This document shows, in pieces, positions 35,981 to 51,540 of a DNA stretch of 64,000 bases. Origin of the DNA: Leptospira adleri (GTDB lineage Bacteria > Spirochaetota > Leptospiria > Leptospirales > Leptospiraceae); the NCBI RefSeq assembly GCF_002811985.1, contig NZ_NPDU01000018.1, positions 1-64,000 on the forward strand, read 5' to 3'. Below the pieces are notes generated by a model. It was not told the DNA's origin and made no database searches. It was given only the letters and a program-made list of their open reading frames with translations. A program made the translations under genes and the position numbers. Within the stretch, counting starts at the first letter, position 1; each line of letters starts with the position of its first letter.

Positions 35981-37663
<1,683 letters not shown>

Positions 37664-37753
37664 GTAAGTGCCTACTTAATGGACATGGTTGAATTCAGGA
37701 AGTTTTTTACAAATCGAAAAATGAGTTTTAGGAGTTTAAAAGGGAACAATTCA

Positions 37754-39829
37754 ATGAATTTAAATCAGCGAAACGCTAATAGACTTATCAAAGAGAAAAG
37801 TCCATATCTCCAACAACATGCGTACAATCCGGTGGACTGGTTTGCTTGGGGTGAGGAAGCCTTCGCAAAAGCAAAGGAAGAAAACCGACTGATTTTCTTA
37901 TCGATAGGTTATGCGACTTGTCATTGGTGTCACGTGATGGAACGGGAATCCTTTGAAAATCAAACTATAGCCGATTTTCTCAATTCTCATTTTGTATCGA
38001 TCAAAGTAGACAGAGAAGAAAGACCCGACATCGATCGAATCTACATGGACGCCTTGCACGCGATGGATCAGCAAGGCGGATGGCCGCTCAATATTTTTTT
38101 GACACCCGAGGGAAAGCCGATCACAGGCGGAACTTATTTTCCTCCGGAGCCGAAATACGGAAGAAAGAGTTTTTTAGAAGTTTTGAATATCTTAAACAAG
38201 GTCTGGGGAGAAAAACGGGAAGAGTTGATTGCTGCTTCTTCCGAGTTGACCCAGTATCTAAAAGAATCCGGCGAAACCCGCGCGGCAACCGAAGCGGAAG
38301 GAGATCTTCCTTCCGAGAATTGTTTTGAATCCGGGTTTGCATTGTATGAAGGATATTACGATTCTGATTTCGGCGGATTCAAAACGAATCATACTAACAA
38401 ATTTCCGCCGAGTATGGGACTTTCGTTTTTGCTGAAATACCATCATTCTTCCGGAAACAAAAAGGCTTTGGAAATGGCGGAAGATACTCTTCTCGCGATG
38501 AAACAAGGAGGAATCTCCGATCAGATCGGAGGAGGTCTTTGCCGTTATTCTACCGATCATCACTGGCTCGTTCCGCACTTTGAAAAGATGCTCTATGACA
38601 ATGCTTTGTTTTTGGAAACGCTCGTGGAATGTTCCCAAGTATCATCCAAGATTCCCGCGGAGGCGTTTGCGACGGATGTGATTTTGTATTTGCATCGTGA
38701 TATGAGAATTCCTGGAGGAGGAATTTGCAGCGCGGAAGACGCGGATTCGGAAGGGGAAGAAGGTCTCTTTTATATTTGGGATCTGAAAGAATTTCGAGAA
38801 GTCTGCGGAGAAGATTCGGATCTTCTGGAAAGATATTGGAATGTCACCGAAGGCGGAAACTTCGAAGGGAAGAATATTCTGCACGAACGTTTTCGGATCG
38901 GCACCGCGAGTTTCACAGAAGAACAAAAAAGAAAAGTGGAAACCGCTTTGCAAAGGGGAAGGAAAAAACTTTTAGAAAGAAGAAGCGGAAGAATCCGTCC
39001 TCTCAGGGACGATAAGATTCTTACTTCTTGGAACGGATTGTATGTCAAGGCCCTCGTAAAAGCGGGGACCGCGTTCCAGAAGGAAGAATTTCTGGCCCTC
39101 GCGGAAGAAACGTTTTCTTTTCTGGAAAAAAATCTTATCTCGAAAGAAGGAAGAATTTTGCGTCGTTTTCGAGACGGAGAATCCGGTATATTAGGATATA
39201 GTAATGATTATTCGGAGATGATTTCCTCTTCGATTTCTCTTTTCGAGGCGGGACGCGGGGTTCGTTATTTGAAACTCGCCGTGGAGTGGATGGAAGATGC
39301 GATCCGTTTGTTTCGTTCTCCTTCCGGGGTTTTTTACGATACCGGAAACGACGGAGAAAATCTTTTGAGAAGAAGTGTGGACGGTTACGACGGAGTTGAA
39401 CCTTCGGCTAACAGTTCTTTGGCGGATTCGCTGGTTCGTTTGTCTTCGCTCGGAGTCGACTCGGATCGTTATCGCGGAATCGCTGAGTCGATCTTTTTGT
39501 ATTTCACGAAAGAACTTTCCACGCATGCGCTCAGTTATCCGTATATGCTTTCCGCGTATTGGAGGTATAAGAATCATTCTCAGGAGATCGTTTTAATTCG
39601 TAAAGACGCGGCTTCCGGGAAGGAACTCTTGGCCGCGCTTCAAAAAAAATACCTCCCGGGAGCCGCGATCGCGGTGATCAACGAGGACGAAGTGGAAGAG
39701 GCGGGAAAACTTTCTTCTCTTTTTGCGGGTCGGGACAGCGGAGGTTCGGCGCTTGTTTACGTTTGCGAGAATTTTTCCTGCAAACTCCCCGCAAGTTCCG
39801 TTGAAGAACTGGAAAAACAGCTGAAGTAA
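37754..39829 (+). CDS. YyaL-type protein, DUF255 thioredoxin domain plus helical barrel
   Basis: A 691-residue protein. The N-terminal domain (about 10-170) is the DUF255/SPATA20 thioredoxin type: [21 protein letters not shown] and [15 protein letters not shown] with Cys56 and Cys59. The rest resembles an alpha/alpha barrel like glycosidases ([54 protein letters not shown]). No signal peptide is seen, so it is cytoplasmic. The biochemical role of this widespread family is not settled. AAGGGA precedes ATG 37754; upstream in-frame starts are less likely. Confidence 0.88.
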   Translation: MNLNQRNANRLIKEKSPYLQQHAYNPVDWFAWGEEAFAKAKEENRLIFLSIGYATCHWCHVMERESFENQTIADFLNSHFVSIKVDREERPDIDRIYMDALHAMDQQGGWPLNIFLTPEGKPITGGTYFPPEPKYGRKSFLEVLNILNKVWGEKREELIAASSELTQYLKESGETRAATEAEGDLPSENCFESGFALYEGYYDSDFGGFKTNHTNKFPPSMGLSFLLKYHHSSGNKKALEMAEDTLLAMKQGGISDQIGGGLCRYSTDHHWLVPHFEKMLYDNALFLETLVECSQVSSKIPAEAFATDVILYLHRDMRIPGGGICSAEDADSEGEEGLFYIWDLKEFREVCGEDSDLLERYWNVTEGGNFEGKNILHERFRIGTASFTEEQKRKVETALQRGRKKLLERRSGRIRPLRDDKILTSWNGLYVKALVKAGTAFQKEEFLALAEETFSFLEKNLISKEGRILRRFRDGESGILGYSNDYSEMISSSISLFEAGRGVRYLKLAVEWMEDAIRLFRSPSGVFYDTGNDGENLLRRSVDGYDGVEPSANSSLADSLVRLSSLGVDSDRYRGIAESIFLYFTKELSTHALSYPYMLSAYWRYKNHSQEIVLIRKDAASGKELLAALQKKYLPGAAIAVINEDEVEEAGKLSSLFAGRDSGGSALVYVCENFSCKLPASSVEELEKQLK

Positions 39830-39971
39830 GGAGTTCCCGCATTCTGCCGGGGAACTTGGTTTTGCCGTGGAGTTGAAAAAGAAGGAGTTCCTACTTTTCG
39901 GATCGGGTGTTCCGAAAGGCGGAACGCCGGTTACTCCGGTTCAAAAGTGGAAACAAACGGATTCTTCTTTT

Positions 39972-42693
<2,722 letters not shown>

Positions 42694-42729
42694 TTTCGAT
42701 CGACCGATCCGGAAGGAACGAAATCCCCT

Positions 42730-43101
42730 TTAGAGTTCCATTCTCTTGGCGTCTCGCCAGAGTCTGTCCAAATTGTAGTATTCCCTTTTTTCGGGAGTCA
42801 TGATATGAATGATGATTTCACCGAAGTCGAGCAGGGTCCAGCCGGATGTCGCAGAGGTCCCGGTTTTGTCCGCTTCCTTGTGGGAAAGTTTAAATTCTTT
42901 TAATGTTTTTCTTACTTCTCTTGCGACGGCGTTTGCCTGAACGGCGGAGTTCACGGTGCAGATCACAAAATAGCTCAGATAGCTGTTGACGCTTTCCAAG
43001 TTGAGTATGCTGATCTCTTCGCATTTTTTATCCACCATGATGTCGTGGATGATCTGAAGAATTTCTTTGGTAGTGGGTGTTTGTTTCGGAGCGGAATTCA
43101 T
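42730..43101 (-). CDS. rsfS: Ribosomal silencing factor RsfS
   Basis: A 123-residue Iojap/YbeB protein. Its motifs are [72 protein letters not shown]. RsfS binds L14 of the large ribosomal subunit and blocks subunit joining under starvation. It follows the LCP gene by five bases and precedes MBOAT by 36, so it is embedded in an envelope operon. Confidence 0.94.
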   Translation of the reverse strand: MNSAPKQTPTTKEILQIIHDIMVDKKCEEISILNLESVNSYLSYFVICTVNSAVQANAVAREVRKTLKEFKLSHKEADKTGTSATSGWTLLDFGEIIIHIMTPEKREYYNLDRLWRDAKRMEL

Positions 43102-43106
43102 GAAAA

Positions 43107-44255
43107 TTATTTTCTCGGTTCGTAATCGGAGCCGACGACGACGGTAGCGTCCAAGCCCTGATCCTTTCTCAATACGTGGTGCACTTCCGCTTTTTCCAAA
43201 ACGGTAGAGATTCTATCCATGATCGCGGTGTTGCCCGAGCGGTCTATCACAACGGTTTTCGGAAACCCTTTTTTCCAAGCGTTGTCGGCCGCCAAAACTT
43301 TGATTCTTTTATCGGAAAGAATGCTACGCACGTCTTTTGCAAGGCCGGCCACTTCGGTTCCGTTCAAAACTTCGGTTCTTCCGAATTCCGCGTCGGCGAA
43401 AACGTCCGAGTTCATGTCCTTTGAAAATTTACGAAAGGCGACTCTGGCTCTCGCGATATCGGTTTTGAGATAAGTTTTTTTTGTCTTAGGGTCATTGAGC
43501 GGTTCGCCCGGAAGTTCGGAGATGCCGAATTGAATTCTTCTGGAATTAACGAACTTGACGAGGCTGATAAAATCTTCTTTGGAAAGGTCGGTTTCTACGA
43601 GGCTATGCGCGAAGATCAGAAGAGGGTTTGTGAGGAATTCTTTTCTCTGATTTAGAGTTTCGTAAAGAGTCAGGACGACGCTTTCTTCCCGGCTGATACG
43701 ATCCAGATAATCCAGATTCTCCTTTTTATCCATCGTGACAGCGTAGTCGTAGACGTCCTGACCCGACATCGTATAAACCCCGTCCTGGCGATTGTACTCG
43801 GAAGAATTTCGAACGGTCCTATTGTCCATGTAGATGCTCAAGCCGCCGAGGAGATCCACGATTCGAATCCAATTCGAAGCGGAGAGGCTGATCGTATAAT
43901 GAGGTTTGGTTCCGATGAGATCGGTGACTGCGCTTTTTACCGAAGACTTTGCCCCCGATTTGAGGAGGTCGAGAGAATCGTCCGGGTCGTCGAAAGAAGT
44001 GATCGGATGGATGAAATAGAGAGCGCAACGATTGTTCGAAGGAAAGAGGGTCGCTAAGATTCCGAATTCGTATTCTTCGGAATCGCCGACGGCATGAAAT
44101 AGAAAGTAGATCGGTTTGCCGGCGGCGATTTTTTCTTCCAGACCGGTTCGATTGAATTTGCTGATGAGAAAGATGAGTGCGGAAAATAAGAGGATCCCGG
44201 CTGCGATATAAAGCAGCCAACCCGATGTTTTTTTAGAAGATTCTTTCGACTCCAA
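43107..44255 (-). CDS. LytR-CpsA-Psr (LCP) family protein with LytR C-terminal domain
   Basis: A 382-residue protein: one membrane helix ([20 protein letters not shown]), an LCP-like domain ([36 protein letters not shown]) and a C-terminal LytR_C part ([32 protein letters not shown]). LCP enzymes attach polymers to the cell wall or act in envelope assembly. The expected Arg residues are less clear than in Gram-positive members. I use TTG 44255 with GAGG seven bases upstream; a TTG 45 bases earlier lacks a ribosome site. Confidence 0.82.
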   Translation of the reverse strand: MESKESSKKTSGWLLYIAAGILLFSALIFLISKFNRTGLEEKIAAGKPIYFLFHAVGDSEEYEFGILATLFPSNNRCALYFIHPITSFDDPDDSLDLLKSGAKSSVKSAVTDLIGTKPHYTISLSASNWIRIVDLLGGLSIYMDNRTVRNSSEYNRQDGVYTMSGQDVYDYAVTMDKKENLDYLDRISREESVVLTLYETLNQRKEFLTNPLLIFAHSLVETDLSKEDFISLVKFVNSRRIQFGISELPGEPLNDPKTKKTYLKTDIARARVAFRKFSKDMNSDVFADAEFGRTEVLNGTEVAGLAKDVRSILSDKRIKVLAADNAWKKGFPKTVVIDRSGNTAIMDRISTVLEKAEVHHVLRKDQGLDATVVVGSDYEPRK

Positions 44256-45156
44256 TTCTGTGCCTCGATTCCATTTCAAACCGGAAAAGCTGACTGTCAA
44301 ACGGTTATTTTATCCGATTCTTTTGCGTTTGTAGAACGATCGAAACGAGTAACTTGCGGCAGGCTTTGAGAACGATGAAAGATTCTTCCTTTAGATTGGC
44401 GCAAAAAAAATCTGCATCGAGAAGGATCACATTTTGCCGAGGAACTTCGAAACAACTCAGGATTTGAGTTTTCCTCGATGAAAGAAAAAAATCGAAACGG
44501 GGCCCGTCTAAAACGGGCTTTGGGCAATTCGATAAGAAGGAATTTTCTAACCGAATTTGAATGCGGGAAAGAATGATATATTCGGTATAAGTTCGGGCGT
44601 GCCTCTCGCGGAATATTCCTTATTTAGAATATTGTTTTTAAGGAGGCGCTTCGAGTCGCGCGCTTACGGGCTCGCGGATTCCCGCTCGTCCTCTTCGAGG
44701 ACGCTTCGCGCCCTTCAGCCCGCTCACGCGAAGAAAAAATCAAAATGAGCCCGGGTGAGCTGACTCTTTTTTAGGCGAGGTCGATATTTTGCGAATTCCG
44801 ATCCGAGTCGATCGAGCGAGTGGTTGCAGGTTCCGCCCCTTTGGATGAAGGAATATGCAGTTATTTGAATGTTCTTTTGCGCGAAGAGGGTTCCCTTATT
44901 TTTTGCCTGATGAACTTTGAAGATGCGGCAGAGCCTTAGTCGAATCCGTTTCGAAAGATTAAAAGTCGGAAGTCCGTAAGTTTTGAAAATTCAAGACGAT
45001 TTTGTTCGAACGGCGAACGTGGCGCTGTCTTTGTAAGAGAAAAAGGAATTCCTCGTGAAAGGTTTGTCGGGAAGGAATTTCTGGAAAATAATAGGATTTT
45101 TGAAAAAAATTGACCGAAAGCGCGTTCTCTGGAAGGAGTTGGGAACCGTAAGGGAT
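44256..45156. other. Long intergenic region with GC-rich repeat element
   Basis: About 900 bases without a credible gene. A GC-rich island (44641-44740) contains CTCGCGGATTCCCGCTCG at 44671-44688, found again at 55854, and a tight hairpin GTCCTC-TTC-GAGGAC just after. A 63-codon frame (44557-44748) runs across the repeat and is judged false. The right 200 bases before the DUF1564 gene hold an upstream in-frame extension that may or may not be translated. Confidence 0.55.
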
Positions 45157-45696
45157 ATGGGATATTTAACTTTCAGAGAAGACGAAGAGATCTCTTCTAG
45201 GCTCCAAGAGGATCGGATGGAAACCGTAACTCTGTTGATTCCTGAGAGCACTTTGGATCGCTGGTGTGAAAAAAACGCAAAGGTTCTACCGAAAAAGATT
45301 CCTTATTTGTTGAGGACTTACGGAAAATATCTGACTGCGACGAACCGTCTTGGAGAAAAGGCGGGGAGGACATTGTATCAGTCGAGCCCCGGAAAGGGAA
45401 AAATGAAACGGGTCAATATCCGTTTGAGCGCCGGAAGTTGGACTTTTTTAGGAATGCTCGCTCAGGCTCACGGGGTTTCCCGTTGTTATCTCTTTAATTA
45501 TCTGCTTTGGTTGGAAGAGCTGGGAGTTGGAGATTCTATCGTGGAAACTGTGAATGCGGGAGCTCCCACTTTTCACAGATATTACAGCTATATCCTCCAC
45601 CTCGATCTACTTGACAATCGGGTATTTTGTCGGCTTCAAACCGATCCTGCCTCCCTTTTTTACGTATTAGACTACAGGGATTGGTTTCCCGACTAA
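45157..45696 (+). CDS. DUF1564 protein, possible tandem ribbon-helix-helix
   Basis: A 179-residue member of the Leptospira-specific DUF1564 family, starting [16 protein letters not shown]. Two segments resemble ribbon-helix-helix units. The first is about residues 22-60 ([18 protein letters not shown] then helix [14 protein letters not shown]). The second is about 83-120 ([33 protein letters not shown]). This suggests a DNA-binding protein, an inference by eye. The frame is open 102 bases further upstream with a GTG start, but typical family proteins start near the chosen ATG. A hairpin follows the stop. Confidence 0.75.
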   Translation: MGYLTFREDEEISSRLQEDRMETVTLLIPESTLDRWCEKNAKVLPKKIPYLLRTYGKYLTATNRLGEKAGRTLYQSSPGKGKMKRVNIRLSAGSWTFLGMLAQAHGVSRCYLFNYLLWLEELGVGDSIVETVNAGAPTFHRYYSYILHLDLLDNRVFCRLQTDPASLFYVLDYRDWFPD

Positions 45697-45701
45697 CGAA
45701 T

Positions 45702-45726
45702 CGCATTTCCCTTTCCGGGAAATGCG
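45702..45726. terminator. Perfect hairpin after the DUF1564 gene
   Basis: CGCATTTCCC (45702-45711) pairs with GGGAAATGCG (45717-45726) around a five-base loop, six bases after the stop. There is no T-tract on either strand, so it is either a weak terminator or a 3'-end stabiliser for one of the convergent genes. Confidence 0.4.
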
Positions 45727-45791
45727 GGAAAAGGAAATTTAAAACGAAAAGTCTCTTAGTTCGTCCAAAACAAAGATCGGACGTCATCGGC

Positions 45792-47807
45792 CTATTTCAA
45801 ACAACGAACCCCGGCGTAATTGCTCAAATGGTCCCAACGAATCTCACCTTTGAAAACATCCAAATTATAGGCCCCGTTTTCTCCCATCGAAATCGACGAA
45901 GACCAGTATCGTTTGTCTTCGTCGTTAGAGGTCCAGGATTCGGTTTCTCCGCTTTCGTAAGAATCTTCCAATTCTTCAATCGTAGGAAGACGAAGGTCCC
46001 TCGAACTACAGATCTGACTTGCTTGATACCAGTTAAAACTTCCTCTCGCGGATTCCCAATACGTTTCCTTTTGAGAAGGTTGTCTTTTTGTTTTCTTCTT
46101 AGCGAATTCTGAAGTTGGAATATTCGATAAGTTGAATGTTTTTTGATCGGACGAGCCGAGGGTTGTCTGGTTTTCTACAAAATGAATGTTCAGGAGTTTT
46201 TTGAATTCACCGTTCGGATTCGGAAGTTTGACCGCCGTCTCTAAAATGTCCTTTAACTTGGACTTTGCTGAACCCCAGAAAAGTCCTGTCTTGGATTCCC
46301 AATCGGCGCCAAGCTGGTGACTGTTGATGATCTGAGTCGGATTCTGCGTTTCTAAACCTTCGTGCAAAAGAGAATTCAATTGTTCTTGAAGAGAAATCGG
46401 CTCTTTGAGTTTTTGATTCACTCTTCTGATTTCTTTTTTAATTCTTTCGATTTGAGAAAGACCGGCGAATTCGGACTTCGCCAAGGTCACGATTCCGTCC
46501 CGAAACGCTTCGTGAATCGCGTTTTGATGTTCTTCCTTTTCCCTTTCCGTGGAAGACAATGCTTCCGCGGTAAATTCCTTTTCGATTCGAAGAAAAAGAG
46601 TATCCAAACGATTCGTAAGATGAGACCGGCCGGTTTTTTCCGAAACCTCCGCTTTTTTCTGGATGATTTCTTTGTAAGATTTGTACTGGTTCCCCGTTTT
46701 GGAAGAGAGATCCTTCAAAAGTGTTTCATACAATTTGGAGGCGAGAGAAAAATCAAAAATCGAATAAGCCTGATCGGCTTCTTTTTCCTTTAAGGAAAAC
46801 AGAGCGGATTCCACCTGATCCTTTCTTTCCTGGATGCTCTGTTGGATTTGAATTTGTCTGTGTTTTTCGGGCACTTTTGAAGAGTATTCTTCGGCTAACA
46901 AGACATAGGCGTTTAGATGCTTTTCGAGATCTTCCGGAGTTTGCTTTTTGTTTTCGAAAAGATTCCGGTCTAAGTCGTTTATCTTTTCCTTATATTCCAA
47001 ACTGTAGTTATTGGTGATGCTCGTTTGAATTTGTCTGATAAACGATCCTAATTTTTTGCGCGATTCTTCAGAGAGTCGATCGTCGAACGCGTGTAAGATG
47101 CGCGAGTAAATCTCGGTAGATTCCGAATAGTCCTTGGAAAGCGCGTATTTTGCGGCCTGATCCAATTCTTCCTTTATTTCTTCCAGAACTCCTTCTAAAA
47201 TTTTATCGGAAGTTTTAAATTCCATAGAATTGAGATTCGTCCCTGGAACCGGTTTGATTTTTAGAAACGCGACGCTCATGTTTCCGCTCGCGGACGCAGG
47301 AATTTGATTGAAGTCCGGATTGTATTTCGGATCTAAAAGTTTTCTTCCCGATTCTCCGGCGTAGTAATCCATAAGAAACTCGGGAAACTCCATCTGAAAC
47401 GTGGACTTGATGGAATAAGACAAAGTTTTAGAATCTCTCGTTTGATTTCGAAGAGATACATAGATCAGGCCGTTTTTAGAGGAGATCGTTCCGGAAATGA
47501 CTTCGTTTGCGTCGATCGCGTCGGCGATCTGTTTGATGCAAATCTCATCCGAGCAATCCATCTTTTGAAGAGCTTCGACTTGTTTGTAAAGAATGATCAT
47601 GGATTCGTCGTCCACGATCGTATATTTTCCTTCGAAGTTGTGGAGGACTGAATTGATGATTCCGTTTCTAAAACGGTTTTCCAAACCGGCGTTGAGATTT
47701 CCTTCCAAGGTCAATTTATGGACATAAATTTTAGACGGTTTCGCCTGTGCAAAGATCGAGAAGGGCATCCATAAAAAAAGAAACAGAAAAGGAAACCATA
47801 AGCTCAT
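45792..47807 (-). CDS. Large exported protein with coiled-coil core and DUF1566 C-terminus
   Basis: A 671-residue protein with a signal peptide (MSLWFPFLFLFLWMPFSIFA). Residues about 25-160 resemble TolB/CsgG-like N-terminal domains that read paralogous accessory proteins (KYTIVDDESMII, CSDEICIKQIADAIDANEVISGTI). Residues 200-560 are charged and helical with coiled-coil character. The C-terminus (SFNWYQASQICSSRDLRLPTIEEL, YWSSSISMGENGAYNLD, GVRCLK) is a DUF1566/Lcl-type module. Function unknown; surface or periplasmic placement is likely. ATG 47807 is chosen for the signal peptide. Confidence 0.83.
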   Translation of the reverse strand: MSLWFPFLFLFLWMPFSIFAQAKPSKIYVHKLTLEGNLNAGLENRFRNGIINSVLHNFEGKYTIVDDESMIILYKQVEALQKMDCSDEICIKQIADAIDANEVISGTISSKNGLIYVSLRNQTRDSKTLSYSIKSTFQMEFPEFLMDYYAGESGRKLLDPKYNPDFNQIPASASGNMSVAFLKIKPVPGTNLNSMEFKTSDKILEGVLEEIKEELDQAAKYALSKDYSESTEIYSRILHAFDDRLSEESRKKLGSFIRQIQTSITNNYSLEYKEKINDLDRNLFENKKQTPEDLEKHLNAYVLLAEEYSSKVPEKHRQIQIQQSIQERKDQVESALFSLKEKEADQAYSIFDFSLASKLYETLLKDLSSKTGNQYKSYKEIIQKKAEVSEKTGRSHLTNRLDTLFLRIEKEFTAEALSSTEREKEEHQNAIHEAFRDGIVTLAKSEFAGLSQIERIKKEIRRVNQKLKEPISLQEQLNSLLHEGLETQNPTQIINSHQLGADWESKTGLFWGSAKSKLKDILETAVKLPNPNGEFKKLLNIHFVENQTTLGSSDQKTFNLSNIPTSEFAKKKTKRQPSQKETYWESARGSFNWYQASQICSSRDLRLPTIEELEDSYESGETESWTSNDEDKRYWSSSISMGENGAYNLDVFKGEIRWDHLSNYAGVRCLK

Positions 47808-47954
47808 CTTGATCACCCTATTTTTGTATAGAATGATTTCGAAAATTTGAAAAGTAAACAATTATTTGAATCTACTAAAATGAGATTTACTTTCTTCTAT
47901 AAAAAGACATTTTGGAACGGTAAAAAATCGGATGGAAGGAAAGGCCCGCGTCTC

Positions 47955-48476
47955 TTGATTTCGAAAAAAAGTCTCTCGATTCTAATTCTTTTCCTAACTT
48001 CTTGGGGAACCGTGTCGTCCGAACCCCTTTCTAATTTCGCATTTTACAATCTCAAAAAGGAAAGAATCGTTCTTTCCGATTCTCTCAGGGAATTTTCGAA
48101 AAAGGATTTGCTGATTCTTAACTTTACGGGTTCTACCTGTAAACCTTGTAAAGAACAGGTTCCGATCCTGCAGCGTCTTACCAAACAAGCCAATCTTCTT
48201 TCTCAAAGAGGTCATAAGGTGAAACTTTGGATCGTCTTTGTGGGGGACGATTTTGATACCGGGAAAGAATATTCTAAAATTCTAAAATTGGAAAAAGAAA
48301 CCGAGACGTTAGTCGATCCTCTTGCTTCGAGTTATGATCAGGCGAAAATCAACGGATTGCCTACGGTGTTTGTTCTCGACGGAAAACAAGAAATTCTTTT
48401 AAGAATCGAAGGTTTCACCGAAGCGGGCAACGTTTCACTTGAGAATTTTCTAAATTCTTTCACAAAGCGGGAATGA
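47955..48476 (+). CDS. TlpA-like thioredoxin-fold protein
   Basis: A 173-residue exported thioredoxin-fold protein. It has a signal anchor (SLSILILFLTSWGTVSS), NFTGSTCKPCKEQVP with redox Cys62 and Cys65, and NGLPTVFVLDGKQE with the cis-proline. TlpA/ResA-type proteins reduce periplasmic disulfides, including apocytochrome c; a link to the Ccm system is only a possibility. I use TTG 47955, which has GGAAGGAAAGG about ten bases upstream and gives a normal signal sequence. ATG 47880 is the alternative, adding 25 basic residues. Confidence 0.8.
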   Translation: MISKKSLSILILFLTSWGTVSSEPLSNFAFYNLKKERIVLSDSLREFSKKDLLILNFTGSTCKPCKEQVPILQRLTKQANLLSQRGHKVKLWIVFVGDDFDTGKEYSKILKLEKETETLVDPLASSYDQAKINGLPTVFVLDGKQEILLRIEGFTEAGNVSLENFLNSFTKRE

Positions 48477-48639
48477 GATCCCTTATAAAATTTTATTTCT
48501 CGAGATCACCTTAGAACGCAATGGACTGCGGACAAAATTCTTATCCTTCGAATGTTTAAAAATAAGAATGGAAACATTCAGCGGATGAGAAATCGGACCA
48601 ATCGACGACCATGCTTTACGAAAAATCGAAAATCTTTTT

Positions 48640-49269
48640 TTATACCTTTTTTCTTTCCTCGAGATAAGAATGCCAGAAAAGCATCGTTGCGATCGAACGA
48701 TAAGGCTCCCATTTTTCTCCGAGCTTTATTATCTTTTCCGAAGGTGTCTTCGCCGGAAGTCGTTTGACTTTTTTTAGAGATTGAAGCAACGCAAGATCTC
48801 CTATCGGAAAAACATCGGTCCGATGAAGGGACATCAAAAGAAATACGTCCACGGTCCAGTTTCCGATTCCCTTTACGGAAGTGAGCCGTGTCCGAATCGA
48901 TTGGTCCGGAAGGTCGGCCAAATGAGATAGAACGATCCGTTTTGAAAGGACCGCGTTCGCGAGCTCTCTCGCGTAGAGCGTTTTTTGTCTGCTGAAGTAA
49001 CATTCCCGAAGTTGCGCGTCGCTTAACAAAACGATTTTTTTTGCGGTTACGTTTCCGATTCTTTTTTTGAGTTTGTCCAACGCGGCCTTTGCGGAAGCGA
49101 GCGAGACCTGTTGTTCCAAGATGATATGGATCAGAGTTTCGAAATTCGGTTTTCGACTCCAAAAAGGCGGATAACCGTATTTTAAAAAAATAGAATGTAG
49201 ATCCGAATCGATTTCAAACAAACGATCGCAGATCTTGTAAAATTCTTCTTTGTCAAAGGTGCGGATCAT
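48640..49269 (-). CDS. HhH-GPD DNA glycosylase (AlkA-like)
   Basis: A 209-residue protein of the helix-hairpin-helix glycosylase superfamily. IHIILEQQVSLASAKAALDKL starts the domain. VKGIGNWTVDVFLLMSLHRTDVFPIGDLAL contains the hairpin and the catalytic Asp in GDLAL. KWEPYRSIATMLFWH closes it. This fits 3-methyladenine glycosylase II. There are no iron-sulfur Cys, which argues against MutY/Nth. It would remove alkylated bases. An AlkD-like gene lies at 63 kb. Confidence 0.9.
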   Translation of the reverse strand: MIRTFDKEEFYKICDRLFEIDSDLHSIFLKYGYPPFWSRKPNFETLIHIILEQQVSLASAKAALDKLKKRIGNVTAKKIVLLSDAQLRECYFSRQKTLYARELANAVLSKRIVLSHLADLPDQSIRTRLTSVKGIGNWTVDVFLLMSLHRTDVFPIGDLALLQSLKKVKRLPAKTPSEKIIKLGEKWEPYRSIATMLFWHSYLEERKKV

Positions 49270-49429
49270 AGGATGAAATCATCGAATTCAAAAAATTGAA
49301 TTTCTTTTTAACGGATTTCGGAAACTTCTTTTTCGTTCGGCGCGCTTTCACGAAAAACGATTTTTAGGTTTCCGCCTACTTTTTTATTTTTTTGTTGATC
49401 GCTTGCTTATTATTTGTTTAGTGTTCCTT

Positions 49430-50644
49430 ATGAATGCCAAACGTCCCGCAGCTTTAGGTTTTATCTTTGTTACCGTTCTTATCGACGTGATCGGATTCGG
49501 AATCATCATTCCCGTTCTTCCGAAATTGATTCAGGAATTGACCCACGGTTCGTTGAGCGACGCCGCCCTTACGGGCGGGATGCTGATGTTTGCGTATTCG
49601 CTCGTTCAATTTGTGTGCGCGCCTTTTGTGGGAAGTCTGAGCGATCAATTTGGAAGAAGACCGGTTCTTCTTGCTTCCTTGTTCGGATTTACTTTGGATT
49701 ATTTATTCTTGGCGTTTGCTCCTTCCATCTTTTGGCTGTTTGTCGGGCGCGTGATCGCAGGCGTAATGGGCGCCAGTTTTACGACCGGTTACGCATACAT
49801 CGCCGATATCAGTCCGCCTGAAAAACGGGCGGCTAATTTTGGAATCTTAGGAGCCGCCTTCGGTCTCGGCTTTATCATCGGTCCGGTTCTCGGCGGCCTT
49901 CTAGGACAGTACGGATCCAGGGCACCTTTTTTGGCGGCCGCAGGTCTGACTCTGATCAACTGGCTTTTCGGATTTTTTATTCTACCGGAATCCTTATCCA
50001 AGGAGAATCGAAGGAAGTTTGAATGGACAAAATCGAATCCGATCGGTTCTCTCCTCAGCCTAGAACGTTATCCTATGATCTTAGGATTGGTGGCCGCTTT
50101 TTTCCTAATCAATACGGCCGCCCACGCAGTTCAGGGAACTTGGAATTATTATACGATGGAAAAGTTTCAGTGGGACGAAGAGATGGTCGGGTATTCCCTC
50201 GGCGTAGTGGGATTCGTTTATGCGCTTACTCTCGGAGTGCTGATTCGATTGATTCTTCCGGTGCTCGGTCAGAATCGGAGCATCTACTTGGGTTTGACTT
50301 TGAGCGGACTCGGATACGCGTTATTTGCGCTTGCTACGGAAAGTTGGATGATGTTCGTGTTTTTGATTCCTTATTGTTTTGGAGGAATCGCGATGCCTCC
50401 TTTGCAGGGAATCATGTCTTCTCAGGTTCCGGAGAACGAACAAGGAGAATTACAAGGGGCGCTTACGAGTTTGACGAGCGTCACCGCGATCATCGGTCCG
50501 CTGTTGATGACCGGACTGTTCTCGTATTTTACCGGAAAGAACGCGCCTTTTTATTCTCCGGAGGCGCCTCTCTGGATGGGAACCGCGTTGACCGCGCTGA
50601 GTCTTTGGATCGCGGTCGGATCTTTGAGAAAACACCATTCTTAG
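49430..50644 (+). CDS. MFS transporter, TetA-like
   Basis: A 404-residue protein with 12 predicted helices. [14 protein letters not shown] in helix 1, the loop 2-3 motif [16 protein letters not shown], and [47 protein letters not shown] across helices 4-5 are typical of the drug:proton antiporter group that includes TetA. It is annotated by similarity only; tetracycline export is not implied. ATG 49430 fits helix 1. Confidence 0.88.
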   Translation: MNAKRPAALGFIFVTVLIDVIGFGIIIPVLPKLIQELTHGSLSDAALTGGMLMFAYSLVQFVCAPFVGSLSDQFGRRPVLLASLFGFTLDYLFLAFAPSIFWLFVGRVIAGVMGASFTTGYAYIADISPPEKRAANFGILGAAFGLGFIIGPVLGGLLGQYGSRAPFLAAAGLTLINWLFGFFILPESLSKENRRKFEWTKSNPIGSLLSLERYPMILGLVAAFFLINTAAHAVQGTWNYYTMEKFQWDEEMVGYSLGVVGFVYALTLGVLIRLILPVLGQNRSIYLGLTLSGLGYALFALATESWMMFVFLIPYCFGGIAMPPLQGIMSSQVPENEQGELQGALTSLTSVTAIIGPLLMTGLFSYFTGKNAPFYSPEAPLWMGTALTALSLWIAVGSLRKHHS

Positions 50645-50684
50645 ATTCGAATTTAGGGGATAGATTACGCTCGGGAGAAAGAGT

Positions 50685-51452
50685 ATGCGAAAATTATTAA
50701 ATTTGAATATACTTATATTCAAAACGAGGGCGGAGGCGTTCTGTTTTTTGTCCTTGTTTCTTTTTTGCGGATGTTATACTTTTCCCCGCGAGAAACCGTC
50801 CGTGATTCCTCCGAATCAGAAAATTCTTTTGGGTTACATCAATCAGGACGGCCAGGTTTTTTCTTCCAAGATCGGAGTGAAAACGAAATACAAGGAAGCG
50901 GAGGAGAAGCTCAATCTTTTCGAGGAAAAAGTCCACAGACCTCTTCTGGAGCGTTTTGATAGACGAATCGAGGAGATTAAAAAACACGGATTGGAGCTGG
51001 AGAAAAACAGCACTTCGGTCAAAAGACAATTGGTGGCGGCCGTTTTGATCGCGCTGATCGTTCCGATTCCGGGAGCCGTGGAAACGGTTTTGACCGTGGG
51101 TTTGATCACGATCGCTTATCGAAAAATTCGGGAGAAAAAAGAGGATCAAATCGCAAAAGCCGCCGTGGAAGAATTGATTCAAAACTGCGAGACCGCAAAA
51201 GAAAACCTTTCTTCCTTTCGTAAAAACAAACTTTCGGACTTTGTCCTCAATTGGAGAAAAGAATTCAGAAAGGAGGAAAATCACGTCGTAAGTCATTCGG
51301 ATTCGACAGATATAAGAATCTACGATCTCGTGAACGAGAAGTTTCAGAAGGACGCGGAATGGCTGAAGTCGCAGGCGGAAACGGAACTTGCGCACGCGAA
51401 TCTTTATTGTTCGCAAGAAATCAATTTTGCAAAAGCGGAAGTAAGGAAATAG
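50685..51452 (+). CDS. Lipoprotein with internal membrane segment
   Basis: A 255-residue protein. The signal peptide ends in a lipobox-like LFLFCGCYT (Cys about 28-30). A helical, charged region follows (EEKLNLFEEKVHRPLLERFDRRIEEI), then a hydrophobic stretch (VAAVLIALIVPIPGAVETVLTVGLITIAY) that could enter a membrane, then a further charged helical part. CGGGAGAAAG precedes the ATG. No family recognised. Confidence 0.75.
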   Translation: MRKLLNLNILIFKTRAEAFCFLSLFLFCGCYTFPREKPSVIPPNQKILLGYINQDGQVFSSKIGVKTKYKEAEEKLNLFEEKVHRPLLERFDRRIEEIKKHGLELEKNSTSVKRQLVAAVLIALIVPIPGAVETVLTVGLITIAYRKIREKKEDQIAKAAVEELIQNCETAKENLSSFRKNKLSDFVLNWRKEFRKEENHVVSHSDSTDIRIYDLVNEKFQKDAEWLKSQAETELAHANLYCSQEINFAKAEVRK

Positions 51453-51540
51453 TTTCGTTCCGGGTAAGAGCGGGGAATTCCTTTTTTCTTTCAAATCCTC
51501 CTTTTCAAAATGTTCTCATAAGAAAGTCTAAGTTCTATCT

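Noticed and set aside
44557..44748. 63-codon plus-strand frame
   Set aside because: It spans the GC-rich repeated element, and the same GLADSRS peptide arises from the unrelated copy at 55854.
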